64,000 bases of DNA from Dyadobacter sp. NIV53 (lineage in GTDB: Bacteria; Bacteroidota; Bacteroidia; Cytophagales; Spirosomataceae). How positions within the stretch are numbered: the stretch's first letter is position 1; every line of letters begins with the position of its first letter. Below are positions 17,330-28,000 of the stretch, in pieces. Made by a program: the position numbers and the translations under genes. Location: positions 6,234,501 to 6,298,500 of the forward strand of contig NZ_CP081299.1 in the NCBI RefSeq assembly GCF_019711195.1, given 5' to 3'. The notes beneath the pieces are model-generated. The model saw only the letters and a program-made list of their open reading frames with translations, was not told where the DNA came from and did no database searches.

Positions 17330-18571
17330 TTATTCAAATTCTTTACGAAGGATATCCAGAATTTCTTCCACGGTCGCCTCTTCCATATCCGTCCGCCTTA
17401 CAAGTTCTTCTTTATTCAGTGCAAGGACACTTTTTGCAGTATCCAAACCAATTTTGTGCAGTTCACTGATCATCCAGGCTTCAATTTCATCGCTAAATTC
17501 CGAAAGATCTACATCCTCGTCATTATGCTCTTCAATATCTCTGAATACATCAATTTCCATTCCAACCAGCTTACCTGCCAGCTTAATATTCTGGCCGCCT
17601 TTCCCGATTGCAAGAGAAACCTGGTCAGGTTTTAAAAACACCGAAACGCGCTTTGTGTCACGGTCGATCTGCATAGAACTTACTTTTGCCGGACTAAGTG
17701 CCCTGCTGATCAATAATTCCAGGTTATCAGTATAGTTGATAACATCGATATTTTCATTTCCAAGCTCACGAACAATTGAATGGATACGTGACCCTTTCAT
17801 TCCGACACATGCTCCAACCGGATCAATTCTGTCGTCGTAAGATTCTACTGCTACTTTTGCACGTTCCCCTGGTTCACGAACAACTCTTCTTACCGAAATA
17901 ATTCCATCATATATCTCAGGAATTTCAACTTCAAACAATCTTTCCAGAAAAACAGGAGAAGTTCTCGAAAGGGTAATTTTTGGAGAACCATTGTTCATTT
18001 CTACTTTATGAATGACCGATTTCACGGATTCACCCTTACGGAAACGATCCTTGGAAATTTGCTCAGTACGGGGAAGGGAAAGTTCGTTTCCTTCTCCATC
18101 CATGATAATTACTTCGTGGCGCAAAGTCTGATACACTTCTCCGGTGATCATTTCACCCACCTGATCTTTGTATTTTTCATACATAATCTCTTTTTCCATA
18201 TCCTTGATCTTTTGGATCAAAGTCTGGCGGGCAGTCTGAACAAGCCTGCGTCCGAATTCCACAAGTTTAACTTCTTCGGCAACTTCTTCGCCTACTTCAA
18301 AGTCACTTTGTATTTTTCGTGCTTCAGCAAGTGGAATTTTATTGTAATCCCATATATCTTCCGAGTTATCGTCAACAATCTCGCGTGTGCGCCACATTTC
18401 AAGGTCACCGCTTTCAGGGTTGATGATCACATCAAAATTATCATCGGTACCGTATTTTTTGCGAATCATTGTGCGAAATACTTCTTCCAAAACACTGATC
18501 ATCGTAGGACGATCAATATTTTTAGAACTTGCAAACTCGGCGAATGATTCAATTAATATTCCGCTATCCAT
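17330..18571 (-). CDS. nusA: Transcription termination/antitermination factor NusA
   Basis: A 413-residue NusA with the NusA_N RNA-polymerase-binding domain (opening MDSGILIESFAEFASSK), an S1 domain around residues 135-200 (GEMITGEVYQTLRHEVIIMD, LSLPRTEQI), and tandem KH domains with PVGACVGMKGSRI near residue 250 and LAIGKGGQNIKLAGKLVG near 318. It lacks the long E. coli-type C-terminal repeats; the end holds a single helix-hairpin-helix-like acidic region. It acts with RNA polymerase in pausing, termination and rRNA antitermination. Middle gene of rimP-nusA-infB, 87 bases after rimP. Confidence 0.97.
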   Translation of the reverse strand: MDSGILIESFAEFASSKNIDRPTMISVLEEVFRTMIRKKYGTDDNFDVIINPESGDLEMWRTREIVDDNSEDIWDYNKIPLAEARKIQSDFEVGEEVAEEVKLVEFGRRLVQTARQTLIQKIKDMEKEIMYEKYKDQVGEMITGEVYQTLRHEVIIMDGEGNELSLPRTEQISKDRFRKGESVKSVIHKVEMNNGSPKITLSRTSPVFLERLFEVEIPEIYDGIISVRRVVREPGERAKVAVESYDDRIDPVGACVGMKGSRIHSIVRELGNENIDVINYTDNLELLISRALSPAKVSSMQIDRDTKRVSVFLKPDQVSLAIGKGGQNIKLAGKLVGMEIDVFRDIEEHNDEDVDLSEFSDEIEAWMISELHKIGLDTAKSVLALNKEELVRRTDMEEATVEEILDILRKEFE

Positions 18572-18658
18572 TGTTATGTTAAAGAATATTTGCTGATACT
18601 AAGTTAAACATATTATATAATTGATTACAAATCAGAAAATGATTGTCTGGTATGTAAG

Positions 18659-19141
18659 TTATTTAAAAGTGATTTCAATCAAGGCTTTTGAAATATCATT
18701 TCTGGTGATTTCTTTCAAAAGTGATGCTTCATCAACAGGTATTTTTGTTTTCTTCTTTGGCAAGGGCAATTGTAATTTTACAGTTTCCTCATTCGCATCT
18801 GTCAAAGTACCGGAAACAACTTCACCTGTTTTTAAAGTAACCTTCAAATTCCTTCCCAGGTTCTTTTGAAACTGGCGCAACAGAATAAGGGGCTGATCCA
18901 GACCAGGTGAGGATACTTCGAGTGTATATGCTTCTGAAAAAACTTCCAGTTCTTCAAGCTGTTTTGCTAATCGCCGGCTTATTGAGGTGCATTCCTGGAT
19001 AGTAATTCCTTCATCGCTATCAACCAGAATGGTTATTTTTTGACTTACCTTGGAAGGTTTGAAAATGATATCTACCAGAAAAAAGTTGCCTTCCTCCAGC
19101 ATTGGGTTGAGCAAAACTTCTAAATGTTCTTTTATGGTCAT
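18659..19141 (-). CDS. rimP: Ribosome maturation factor RimP
   Basis: A 160-residue RimP, needed for 30S subunit maturation. Key features are the N-terminal alpha/beta domain with FFLVDIIFKPSKVSQKITIL and DSDEGITIQECTSISRRLA, then the family signature YTLEVSSPGLDQPL near residues 90-103, and the C-terminal SH3-like domain with ETVKLQLPLPKKK. I use the ATG at 19141 (MTIKEHLEVLL); the longer form begins at a TTG at 19186 and would encode a hairpin region. It is the first gene of the classic rimP-nusA-infB operon. Confidence 0.96.
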   Translation of the reverse strand: MTIKEHLEVLLNPMLEEGNFFLVDIIFKPSKVSQKITILVDSDEGITIQECTSISRRLAKQLEELEVFSEAYTLEVSSPGLDQPLILLRQFQKNLGRNLKVTLKTGEVVSGTLTDANEETVKLQLPLPKKKTKIPVDEASLLKEITRNDISKALIEITFK

Positions 19142-19160
19142 GTATGGCTTACTGCAAATA

Positions 19161-19182
19161 AAAAAGGGGATTAAATACCCCC
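19161..19182 (-). promoter_or_regulatory. Possible attenuator-like hairpin in the rimP leader
   Basis: On the minus strand GGGG, an 8-base loop and CCCC are followed by six T residues, just upstream of the rimP ATG. The stem is only four or five base pairs, so this is a weak candidate for leader termination control of the rimP-nusA-infB operon. Confidence 0.3.
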
Positions 19183-19311
19183 TCAATCAACCGATCAAAC
19201 TTGAATTATGATGCAAAGGTAAAACTATTTTATCATTTGTACAAGTTATGATTAATGAACTAAATTGAAACTGTTGTTCTATTTTTGCAAATGATTTGAA
19301 ATACATGCTCC

Positions 19312-20415
19312 ATGAAAAGAATAAACGGAATTTTCTTATTTTTTTATAAATGTTTTGCCCTTTATACATTAGTCGTTTATGCCCTTCTGATTTGGTTTCC
19401 ATTTAAAGACTGGTTTTCAGGTTTTATCATGATGACTTTTCCCGTTGTCATCTTAGGTCATTTGTTTTGCCTGATTTCCTCTTTGTTGACAAACAGGCTA
19501 AATATTGTTCTTCCACTTGTACTGCTTGCAGTAGGATGTATTTTTTTACCAAGAACATATTCAATTCATTTCAATAAAGATGACGAAATTGATAACCGGA
19601 AAAAAACATTCAAAGTTATGAGCTATAACGTTCATGTATTCAGGCATAATTCGGACAACAGTTCCGATGAAGCAAAGACCGAAATCAGGGATATGCAAAA
19701 ATGGATATCTACTTCTGGTGCTGATGTACTGTGTATGTTTGAATATTTTAGCAGACGTAAATCATTATTGTTTAATTCGAACAAAATTTTTGAAAATAAT
19801 GGCTACAAACACGTGGCTTACCTGAATAAATCCGGTTGGAACAGACCTGAAGACTATTGGGGCCTCGTGATCTACTCCAAACTGCCAATTACCGCAGTTC
19901 AGGATACACTTTTTATGGCTCAGAATGGTATGATCAGTGCGGATGTGAAAGTAGGTAAGGACACCGTCCGAATAATTGCATTGCATCTCTTTTCCATGAC
20001 CCTGAAGCTAGATGCATTAAGCAGTCAGCGAACACTTAAAGGACTATGGAAAGAGGGTAAGGATAATGCAAAACGAATAAAGACAGGGTTTATAAACCAT
20101 GCAGATGAAATGGATATTCTGGAATCATGGATAAATGTATCTCCTCATCCTGTTATAGTCTGTGGAGATTTTAACGAAACCCCGTATAGTTATGTCTATG
20201 GCAAAAGCAGGTCTTTGCTTGCCAACTCGTTTGAGGATAGAGGGAAAGGATTTGGATTTACATTTAACGGACTTCCTTATTTTATCCGTATTGATAATCA
20301 ATTTTATAACTCAGATAAAATCAATCTCCTGAATTTCAAAACAATCAATAACGTACATTATTCTGATCACTATCCGATTTTAGGAACCTACCAGATCAAA
20401 AGTAAGGTTGAATAA
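19312..20415 (+). CDS. Endonuclease/exonuclease/phosphatase-family protein with N-terminal membrane segments
   Basis: A 367-residue protein. Three hydrophobic helices fill about residues 5-90, after which an EEP-fold catalytic domain begins with KVMSYNVHVFRHN (the Asn that binds metal), continues with VIVCGDFNETPYS near residue 285 (Asp/Asn metal site) and ends with HYSDHYPILGTYQ near 350-362 (the catalytic His/Asp pair). This membrane-anchored arrangement is common in Bacteroidota and the catalytic domain is likely extracytoplasmic. A phosphodiesterase or lipid/nucleotide phosphatase role is inferred from the superfamily; the substrate is unknown. It is divergent from rimP and ends in an exceptionally strong terminator. 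Confidence 0.9.
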   Translation: MKRINGIFLFFYKCFALYTLVVYALLIWFPFKDWFSGFIMMTFPVVILGHLFCLISSLLTNRLNIVLPLVLLAVGCIFLPRTYSIHFNKDDEIDNRKKTFKVMSYNVHVFRHNSDNSSDEAKTEIRDMQKWISTSGADVLCMFEYFSRRKSLLFNSNKIFENNGYKHVAYLNKSGWNRPEDYWGLVIYSKLPITAVQDTLFMAQNGMISADVKVGKDTVRIIALHLFSMTLKLDALSSQRTLKGLWKEGKDNAKRIKTGFINHADEMDILESWINVSPHPVIVCGDFNETPYSYVYGKSRSLLANSFEDRGKGFGFTFNGLPYFIRIDNQFYNSDKINLLNFKTINNVHYSDHYPILGTYQIKSKVE

Positions 20416-20469
20416 TTGTTAATGGTCAATTTTCAATTGATAAACCATTTTCAATCCCTTTAGCTATAT

Positions 20470-20519
20470 CCTGTAATGCAAAAAAAGCCCGTTAAAAGGG
20501 CTTTTTTTGCATTACAGGA
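20470..20519. terminator. Bidirectional terminator with 21-bp perfect stem
   Basis: The left arm 20470-20490 and right arm 20499-20519 are fully complementary around a GTTAAAAG-type loop. The stem contains A7/T7 runs flanking AAGCCC/GGGCTT, serving both the EEP gene and the converging DUF4907 gene. Confidence 0.9.
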
Positions 20520-20550
20520 AGTATTAAAAATTAACAATTGCAATTAGCCC

Positions 20551-20907
20551 TTAATAATTAACCTTCATGCTATCAAGCTCAAGTGCCGTAATGGTAGGTG
20601 GGAAAATTCCTTTTTCTAATTTGTGAATAACCAGCCTGCCTGTTTTTAACGCGAGATCCTTCGTCTGAAAACCTATTTTACCGGAAACACCCGGAATATA
20701 CAATTGTTCGATAATGGCTGTTGTATCGGCATAGATCCGGTATCCCCAACCCGTTTCTCGTTTAAACGCCTCCACCTTCAAATTGCGAAAGCCTTCGCTG
20801 TTCTGGCTTTCATTTCCATTGGGTATACCCCTGAAAAAAACGAAAGCTAAAACTGCAAAGGCTATAAGGCAAATCAGAATAATTTTATATTTATTTCTAA
20901 TTTTCAC
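20551..20907 (-). CDS. DUF4907 family protein, membrane-anchored
   Basis: A 118-residue protein with an N-terminal transmembrane segment (IILICLIAFAVLAFVFF) and a compact C-terminal domain containing ETGWGYRIYADTTAIIEQLY and IPGVSGKIGFQTKDLA, which I recognise as DUF4907-like. Its function is unknown. The gene starts 6 bases after the stop of the Kelch lipoprotein gene, so the two are one operon, and a DUF4270 gene lies divergently upstream. This three-gene neighbourhood recurs in Bacteroidota as I recall, suggesting a shared cell-surface role. Confidence 0.75.
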   Translation of the reverse strand: MKIRNKYKIILICLIAFAVLAFVFFRGIPNGNESQNSEGFRNLKVEAFKRETGWGYRIYADTTAIIEQLYIPGVSGKIGFQTKDLALKTGRLVIHKLEKGIFPPTITALELDSMKVNY

Positions 20908-20913
20908 TATATC

Positions 20914-21933
20914 TTAATTGTCATCATCATTTATGGCAGCAGTAGGATCGAAGGCCCAGAAATCATCTGTATTGACAGATCCGCTGATACCTGTTCCGAT
21001 GTAACCTGTTGTGCCCAAAGTGAACCCGCCTGCATAACCTCTTGCACCTGGCACAAATGGAGCAACTGATACCCATGTATTTGTTCCCGGTGTATATTCC
21101 CATACATCCGATGCACCAGAACCACCTACTATATATGCTTTTTCATTAAGTACCAAAGTGAATGAGAATGAACGTGCGGTCAAATCATCATTTGTGTCTT
21201 CCATTAATGACCATGCACCTTTTCCGCTATTGCCGGTTGGATCAAATTTATACAAATCTCTTGTAGCAGCACTTGAATTGTTTTGACCGAAACCTACATA
21301 AGCTACACCTCCAACTGTGAAAGCATTGGCACCCCTGCGTTTTCCACCAGTGAATGTAGCGACCTCAGACCATGTATCTGTTGTTGCATTGTACATGTGG
21401 AAATCCTGATAAAAACCACTTCCGTTATATCCAAGGCCAACATATGCTTTGTCACCTACTACGAACGCAGACGCATACTGACGCGTTGCAGGGAAATCAG
21501 CAACAGCAGTCCATTTGTTGGTTGCCGGATCAAATTGATAGAAATCTTTTTTGTAAGCCAGATCTACAACTGAATTTGCATCATATCCTGTTCCAACGTA
21601 AGCTTTGCTTCCAACAACGAACGCTACTGCATCCTGTCTGCCGGTTCCTGCGAAGTCTGCAACCTGCGACCAGATTTTACCTGTTGCGTCGTAAGACCAG
21701 AAATCTTTAACTCTAGATATGGTTTCATTTGTATAACCTGTACCAATATATCCTTTTGTACCAATTACAAAACTTACGGCATGACTTCTGGCAGATCCTC
21801 CAAATGAAGGGATTCCTGATTTATACCAGTTTCCCAGTTTGTCAGCGTCTACATCATTATTGCAACTAAACTGTACGAGTGAGGCAGAAGCAACGAGAAG
21901 AGCTAATGAGGCCTTTTTTAAAGTATTAAACAT
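20914..21933 (-). CDS. Kelch-repeat lipoprotein
   Basis: A 339-residue predicted lipoprotein (signal MFNTLKKASLALLVASASL, lipobox VQFSC at about residue 24). It carries six Kelch-like blades of about 48 residues, each with a core like AFVVGSKAYVGTGYD followed by a DFYQFDPATNKWTAVADF-type strand, forming a closed beta-propeller. No catalytic copper-radical residues of galactose oxidase are evident, so a binding role is more likely. It is co-transcribed with the DUF4907 gene and divergent from the DUF4270 gene. Confidence 0.88.
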   Translation of the reverse strand: MFNTLKKASLALLVASASLVQFSCNNDVDADKLGNWYKSGIPSFGGSARSHAVSFVIGTKGYIGTGYTNETISRVKDFWSYDATGKIWSQVADFAGTGRQDAVAFVVGSKAYVGTGYDANSVVDLAYKKDFYQFDPATNKWTAVADFPATRQYASAFVVGDKAYVGLGYNGSGFYQDFHMYNATTDTWSEVATFTGGKRRGANAFTVGGVAYVGFGQNNSSAATRDLYKFDPTGNSGKGAWSLMEDTNDDLTARSFSFTLVLNEKAYIVGGSGASDVWEYTPGTNTWVSVAPFVPGARGYAGGFTLGTTGYIGTGISGSVNTDDFWAFDPTAAINDDDN

Positions 21934-22503
21934 GAAAAAATTATGGTTTGACTAATTGTTACAAATGAATTTATGCTGCTTGTTCTTAATTCTGAAATAA
22001 AAATGACAATGAAATGTTAACGCTTTGGAGACATATTTTCATCAAATTTTCTGCAAACATAACATCTTGAACCTGCTAAGAGAAATTATATAATTACTTT
22101 TTGCATAAAAGTTATATTTCAGTCCGGATTTTTTAACGCAAAAATGCCCCGGATGTTGTTGGAAATAATCTTTTTAAAGGCTTAAACAACGATTTATTCT
22201 TTTTTCTCAATCACTTTTTCTTCTGAAATACAATTCGTGTTTTTACGTTTGTTTTTTAAGTTTTGCCACTTTCCGGGTTTTTTATGCGTACTGGAAAATA
22301 ATTAAAACTTGTATTTAAAAGATAAAGAGGCAATTATTCCTGATTCATTGCCGTTTGTCTGACAGAATTATTAACCTTTACGTCCATTACCGGGATTATG
22401 TTGCAATGAACCGGATATTGATAAATTTTGCTCATAATGTTTAATTCATGTTGTAATTAACGTTACATCTGATAATTTTGCACTTTTACTGTTCTTGCCT
22501 TAA
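21934..22503. other. Long divergent spacer between Kelch and DUF4270 genes
   Basis: 570 bases of AT-rich non-coding DNA. A well-formed promoter for the DUF4270 gene lies at its right end (22451-22480). I found no gene or strong hairpin in the rest. Confidence 0.5.
22451..22480 (+). promoter_or_regulatory. Bacteroidota-type promoter for the DUF4270 gene
   Basis: TTG (22451-22453), a 19-base spacer and TAATTTTG (22473-22480) fit the TTG / TAnnTTTG pattern of the primary sigma factor in Bacteroidota. Transcription would start about 17 bases before the ATG at 22504. Confidence 0.6.
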
Positions 22504-23901
22504 ATGAAATTTATTTCTTTTTCTTTCAAAACGTTTTCTCCAGCTGTCCAAAACTTTCTGGTTATAATAGGTCTAAGTGTTTCAATGGCATCATGCCAGT
22601 GGGGAGACGAGATTGTATCGCTGGTTCAGCCAAACCCGGATGATTTCACCGCTTTATTTACTGATACCACTACGGTAAAGCTTTCAATCGTTGCACCTGA
22701 TTCTGTTATGACAGGTTCATCCAGCAGAATATTTGTCGGAAGATTTGCAGATCCCTATATGGGGAAAATGCATGCTGCCTCGTTTTTTCAACCTACTTTG
22801 GATGCAGCAGTTAGCCTTGCAGAAACAGCGGTTTACGATTCGCTGATATTGGCTCTGCGTTATGACGGCTATTATTACGGGGATACTACCAAATTAATGA
22901 ATTTGTCAGTTCATGCATTAACAGAAGATATTCTGGATAAAAATGTGTATTTTAACAATTATTCAACTCCTTATGATGCAATTCCACTCGGTAAAATAAG
23001 CCTTTTACCACGGCCGCGTACACCGCATCGGGTGGTAAAGATCAAGCTTTCAAATGTATTGGGTAAAAAGGTATTTGATCTTGCAAAAGGTAATTTGCTA
23101 ACAACCAATTCGGATTGGATTAATTTATTGAAAGGAATTACTGTACTTCCGGGTGCTTCAGATAATGGCGCAGTAGTAGGATTTACATACTACCAAAATG
23201 ACAGTACTGGTATACAATTGCATTACCATAATCAAGGTATTGACGCGATAACCAAGGATTCGGTTACATTTAATGTAACAGCATTATACAACCAGGTCGT
23301 GGGCGACAGAAGCCAGACTGTTTTAGCCAAATTGCCAGGACGACGGTATTCTTTGCCAACATCTCAAACAGGGGAAAAAGCATTTATTCAGGCCGGACCT
23401 GGAATTATGACGCGGGTAGACCTGCCTAGTATACGGCAACTTAAGGACATTAAATATACCTACGCTAACCGTGCATATTTACGGATAACGCCATTGAACC
23501 AATCAGCTGCTGAACAGTTTAAAGCACCCTCAACGCTCTATGCGTATTACTGTGATAAAAATAACGAATATTATTCTGGTAGCACCGGGTTGCCGCTGGC
23601 CGTAACCGACCTTGCTAATGGTGCAGTTAGTGCGCCTTTAGTTAATGATATGCTAAACAATACACAGTATTATTTGCTTGATTTAAGCGCTTATGTAAGC
23701 ACAATTCTAAGTAGTGATTCTGAGGAAGCAGCTGGCCTGCTATTGCGATCGGCACCATTTACTGGTTCTGTTACTTATCCTGATGCCAATTCGGAATTTA
23801 CTAAAGGATTTCACCGCCTGGTGTTTGGCAGCCAGAATAACCCAACGGACAGGGGAGTGAAACTTGAATTATATTACACTGTTGCAAAAGGGAATCAGTA
23901 A
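22504..23901 (+). CDS. DUF4270 family lipoprotein
   Basis: A 465-residue lipoprotein (signal ending VSMASC, Cys at about residue 31) with family features such as the early PDDFTALFTDTTTVKLS segment, FVGRFADPYMGKMHAASFFQ, and a C-terminal region FTKGFHRLVFGSQNNPTDRG followed by a last beta strand. DUF4270 proteins are Bacteroidota-specific, probably surface-exposed beta-sandwich lipoproteins of unknown role. Its divergent partners are the Kelch and DUF4907 genes. A bidirectional terminator follows. Confidence 0.87.
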   Translation: MKFISFSFKTFSPAVQNFLVIIGLSVSMASCQWGDEIVSLVQPNPDDFTALFTDTTTVKLSIVAPDSVMTGSSSRIFVGRFADPYMGKMHAASFFQPTLDAAVSLAETAVYDSLILALRYDGYYYGDTTKLMNLSVHALTEDILDKNVYFNNYSTPYDAIPLGKISLLPRPRTPHRVVKIKLSNVLGKKVFDLAKGNLLTTNSDWINLLKGITVLPGASDNGAVVGFTYYQNDSTGIQLHYHNQGIDAITKDSVTFNVTALYNQVVGDRSQTVLAKLPGRRYSLPTSQTGEKAFIQAGPGIMTRVDLPSIRQLKDIKYTYANRAYLRITPLNQSAAEQFKAPSTLYAYYCDKNNEYYSGSTGLPLAVTDLANGAVSAPLVNDMLNNTQYYLLDLSAYVSTILSSDSEEAAGLLLRSAPFTGSVTYPDANSEFTKGFHRLVFGSQNNPTDRGVKLELYYTVAKGNQ

Positions 23902-23921
23902 GTTATACGATACATTATTTT

Positions 23922-23978
23922 AAAAGCGGATCGGGAATTATTTTGAAGGATATTCAAAATGTTCCCGATCTGCTTTTT
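23922..23978. terminator. Bidirectional terminator between DUF4270 and bestrophin genes
   Basis: A 16-bp stem with one G-T pair (left arm 23922-23937, right arm about 23961-23976, core GCGGATCGGGAA) has A-run and T-run flanks and a roughly 23-base loop. Confidence 0.85.
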
Positions 23979-23980
23979 AT

Positions 23981-24883
23981 TTACATTACGTAACCATTTT
24001 TCGGCAGGATCTTATCGGGAATATTAGGCTCCTCGATAATCTGAAGCAGATTGATTTCAATGGTTCTGCATAAAGTTGTCATGGGTGTATCATTTGCCCC
24101 GTTTTCAAAAGGGTTTTGCATCACATAGGAAATGTTTTCAATATAAAAGAACAGAAAAGAAATAACGAAGGTGATCGGGATGGCAATACGTCCTATGCTG
24201 TCTATTAGCCCCATTGGAAGTATAATCGTAAATATGAAAATGTTCAAATGCAGAAAGAAACTATACTGGGTTGGAAATATGGTATTTTTAATTCTTTCAC
24301 ATTTTCCCATAGCATCGCACAAACGGGTAAGTGTACCATCCAGGGCCTGAAATAATATATTGTCGATTTCTCCCCGCTGATAAAATTCCGTTAGTCTTAA
24401 TTGCATCAGATGCAAAATAGCATTGGGAATATTATCGTGGTCTTTGACAAATAAAAGTTCCTCCTCGTTTAAATACAAAGCCGCCATTACAAGAACAGGC
24501 TCTCTCCTGAGTGTGTTGCACAAGGCATAACACCATGCGATCTGTAAATGCGCCAGGTTCTTCACTGCTTCGGCTTTATCTTTGGCTTCAGGATTAATGA
24601 AAGAAATGGATTGCCTGATTAACGTACGGCTCTCATTCACTATTTCGCCCCAAACCTGCCGTGCTTCCCACCAGCGGTCGTAAGCAGAGTTAGTCCGGAA
24701 ACCTAATAAAAGTGACAGAGCAGTACCTAAAATTGAAACAATAGAAATGGGGAAAACCAGAAAGTGCCAGTTTTGGTATTGATAGAGATAAAATACAAGC
24801 GAGGCATAAGCGGTAACAGCCACAACACCCAGCCAAATGCTTCGGAGCAGTCGCCAGATTGAAAAAACTTGCTTAACGTACAT
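23981..24883 (-). CDS. Bestrophin family ion channel (YneE/UPF0187-like)
   Basis: A 300-residue membrane protein of the bacterial bestrophin family. The diagnostic early segment LLGFRTNSAYDRWWEARQVWG (about residues 60-80) and the following NESRTLIRQ are clear, as are hydrophobic segments near residues 17-55 and 205-245, and LPMGLIDSIGRIAIPITFVI in the later membrane pair. Prokaryotic homologues are pentameric channels, mainly cation-selective in the characterised Klebsiella protein. It is a single-gene transcript bounded by hairpins on both sides. Confidence 0.93.
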   Translation of the reverse strand: MYVKQVFSIWRLLRSIWLGVVAVTAYASLVFYLYQYQNWHFLVFPISIVSILGTALSLLLGFRTNSAYDRWWEARQVWGEIVNESRTLIRQSISFINPEAKDKAEAVKNLAHLQIAWCYALCNTLRREPVLVMAALYLNEEELLFVKDHDNIPNAILHLMQLRLTEFYQRGEIDNILFQALDGTLTRLCDAMGKCERIKNTIFPTQYSFFLHLNIFIFTIILPMGLIDSIGRIAIPITFVISFLFFYIENISYVMQNPFENGANDTPMTTLCRTIEINLLQIIEEPNIPDKILPKNGYVM

Positions 24884-25020
24884 GTTTCAGTAATATGAGT
24901 TATTAAGAGGTCAGGAAGATAATACAACAGGCTCTAAGTTTAAAGATATAATTTCAGAGTTAAAAATCAGACTGTTTTTGAGACTAGGTTATCCATATTG
25001 TAGGAGAGTGGTGCCTATAA

Positions 25021-25062
25021 ATCAAAAGAAGCACAGAACCCGCGTTCTGTGCTTCTTTTGAT
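25021..25062. terminator. Terminator downstream of the RND efflux operon
   Basis: A 19-bp perfect stem (25021-25039 with 25044-25062, core GAAGCACAGAAC) closes a CCGC loop, immediately past the RND transporter stop on the minus strand. The flanking A4/T4 runs fit intrinsic termination. Confidence 0.85.
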
Positions 25063-25081
25063 ACTAAAAAATATTTTTCTC

Positions 25082-28000
25082 TTATATTCTGGATTCTCTT
25101 TCCTGGCGTCTCAGTTTACCTTTGGTTGCGAATTTTTCAATTGCTACAAAAAGTACAGGCACCACAAAGATAGCAAGAGAAGTAGCTGCAAGCATACCTC
25201 CAAATACTGTCCAGCCGATCGTTTTACGGGATTCGGCCGCTGCCCCACTTGCGAAGGCTAATGGCAGTACCCCAAGGATAAATGCTAGCGACGTCATAAT
25301 AATTGGTCTTAAACGAAGCTTAACTGCATCCAGGGTTGCATCAACAATAGGCATTCCGCCATCGACCCTTTCCTTGGCAAATTCCACAATCAGGATCGCA
25401 TTTTTGGCTGCAAGCCCGATCAGCGTTATAAGCCCGATTTGAGCATAAATGTTGTTTGTCAGGTTCGGAAGGAAAGTAAGTGTCAGGATCGATCCGAATG
25501 CACCGATAGGAACCGCGAAGAGTACCGAGAATGGTATCGACCAGCTTTCGTATAAAGCGGCTAGGAACAGGAATACAAAGATAATAGAGATCGCAAAGAT
25601 GGTGGTTGTACTGTCACCCGCTTTTATTTCTTCACTGCTCATCCCGGAAAATTCATATCCGTAACCGGCCGGAAGTGTTTCTGCCACTTCTTTCAATGCT
25701 TCAATCGCTTGTCCGCTACTGAATCCAGGTTTCGGAGAACCGTTAATTTCCACCGCACGATAAATATTATAGTGAGAGATTAAAGCAGGGTTTTCTACCA
25801 GCTTGCTCGTAACCAATGCACTTAACGGAATCATATTTCCTTCACTGTTACGTACATAGAATTTATTGATCTGATCCAGATTGGAACGGAAACTACTGTC
25901 TGCCTGTACCATTACACGGAAATTCCGTCCGTAAAGGTTGAAGTCATTCACATAAGTACTACCAAGTAAAGTAGACAAAGAACTGAAAACATCATTGACC
26001 TGAACACCCAGTTTTTTAGTTTTATCACGATCTACATCAATCTGGTAACTTGGTGTTCTTGCATTAAAGAACGTATAGGCAAAACCAATTTCAGGACGTT
26101 TATTTAAAGCACCCAAAAACTGCTGGGTAACGGCTTCGAATTTTTTAATATCATCCGTACTGGTCGTTTGCTGAAGTTCAAAGGTGAAACCGGCGGTCTG
26201 TCCCAAACCTGGAATAGCGGGAGGTGCAATAGCCAGTACACGCGCTTCTTTTATATCGCCTGTATTTTTCTGGATCTGTGCAATTACCGCCTGTACGTGA
26301 TGCTCTGCACCTTTTCTATCTGCCCATGGCTGCAAACTTACAAACATGGTTCCAACATTGGATTTGTTCGAAAAGCTGATAACGTTAAGTCCTGCCAAAC
26401 CACCGACCGTTTTAACTTCCTTGATTGCCGACACACGTTTCATGATGTCTTTAAGCATTTGAATGTTTCGTGTGGTAGACGCAGCTTCCTGCATTTCATA
26501 CGTAACAAAAAGACGTCCTTCATCTTCAACCGGAATAAATCCTGATGGTTTATTTTTGAACAGGAATACCAACCCGACGATCAGGCATATCATCATGATA
26601 ATTACATACGGAGTTCCTTTGATCCATTTTGATACACTACGGGTGTAAGAATTGGAAAGTTTATCAAACCATCTGTTGAAACGGGCAAAGAATTTTTCAA
26701 GTACATTCTTTTTCGCATCAGCCGCTTTGGTTGGTTTCAGCATAATTGTACACAATGCAGGTGTAAGAGAAAGCGCAACAAATGCAGACAAAAGAACTGA
26801 AACCGCTATGGTAATGGCAAACTGCTGATAAAGCCGTCCAACAATTCCCGGAACAAAACTAACCGGCACAAACACCGCTGCAAGAATCAATGCAATGGCA
26901 ATTACAGGACCTGAAATTTCACTCATCGCCTTGACCGTTGCTTCACGCGCAGACATTTTATGATGGTCAATATTATGCTGTACGGCTTCCACTACCACAA
27001 TCGCATCATCCACCACAATACCAATTGCCAGTACAAAGGCAAATAAGGTCAGTGTATTGATCGTAAAACCGAAAGGAATAAAGAATATAAATGTTCCGAT
27101 CAATGAAACAGGTATCGCAAGGATAGGAATTAAAGTTGCGCGCCAGTTCTGAAGGAAAAGGAAAACCACGATAACTACCAGGATCATTGCTTCGGCAAAC
27201 GTATGAAGTACTTCTTCGATGGATACCCGTACAACCGATGCAGTTTCTACAGGTATTACGTAGTCAATGTCTTTCGGAAATGTTTTCCTCATTTCACCAA
27301 GCGCTTTCATTACACCGTCGTACGTATCCAATGCATTTGCACCCGGGGCCTGATAGATCAGGATAAATGCAGCTGGTTTACCATTCACAAATGCATTACT
27401 GGTATAATCAAATTTACCCAGTTCAACTCGTGCAATGTCTTTCATGTAAACTACACTTCCTTCAGACGGTGAAGAACGTACAATAATGTTGTCAAATTCT
27501 TCCTTGGTATTTAACCGGCTGTTTGTTAAAACACTGTATTCAAAACTTTGCTGGTTCGGCTGTGGATTACCACCAATTGTACCGGCTGCTATCTGAAGGT
27601 TTTGCTCTGCCAATGCAGCTGAAATATCAGACGGTGTCATTCGCAAAGCCGCCAGTTTTTCCGGATTCAGCCAGATACGCATACCAAAGTCATCCGCACG
27701 TGAAACGATATCACCCACACCTTTTACACGCTGTATTGCATCTTTCAGGTAGATATTGGCATAATTACCAATGAACTGTGAGTTATGTGTTCCTTTTGGC
27801 GAATAAAGAGCCAGGGCGATCATGATACTTGGCTGTCTTTTCCGAACTGTAAGTCCGAGTCTTTTTACAACATCAGGAAGAGCAGGTTCTGCCACACTTA
27901 CACGGTTTTGTACGTCCAGTGCGGCAATATTTACGTCAGTACCAATGTCAAACACCACGTTGATGCTGCTTTGTCCGCTACTTGTACTGTTACTCGACAT

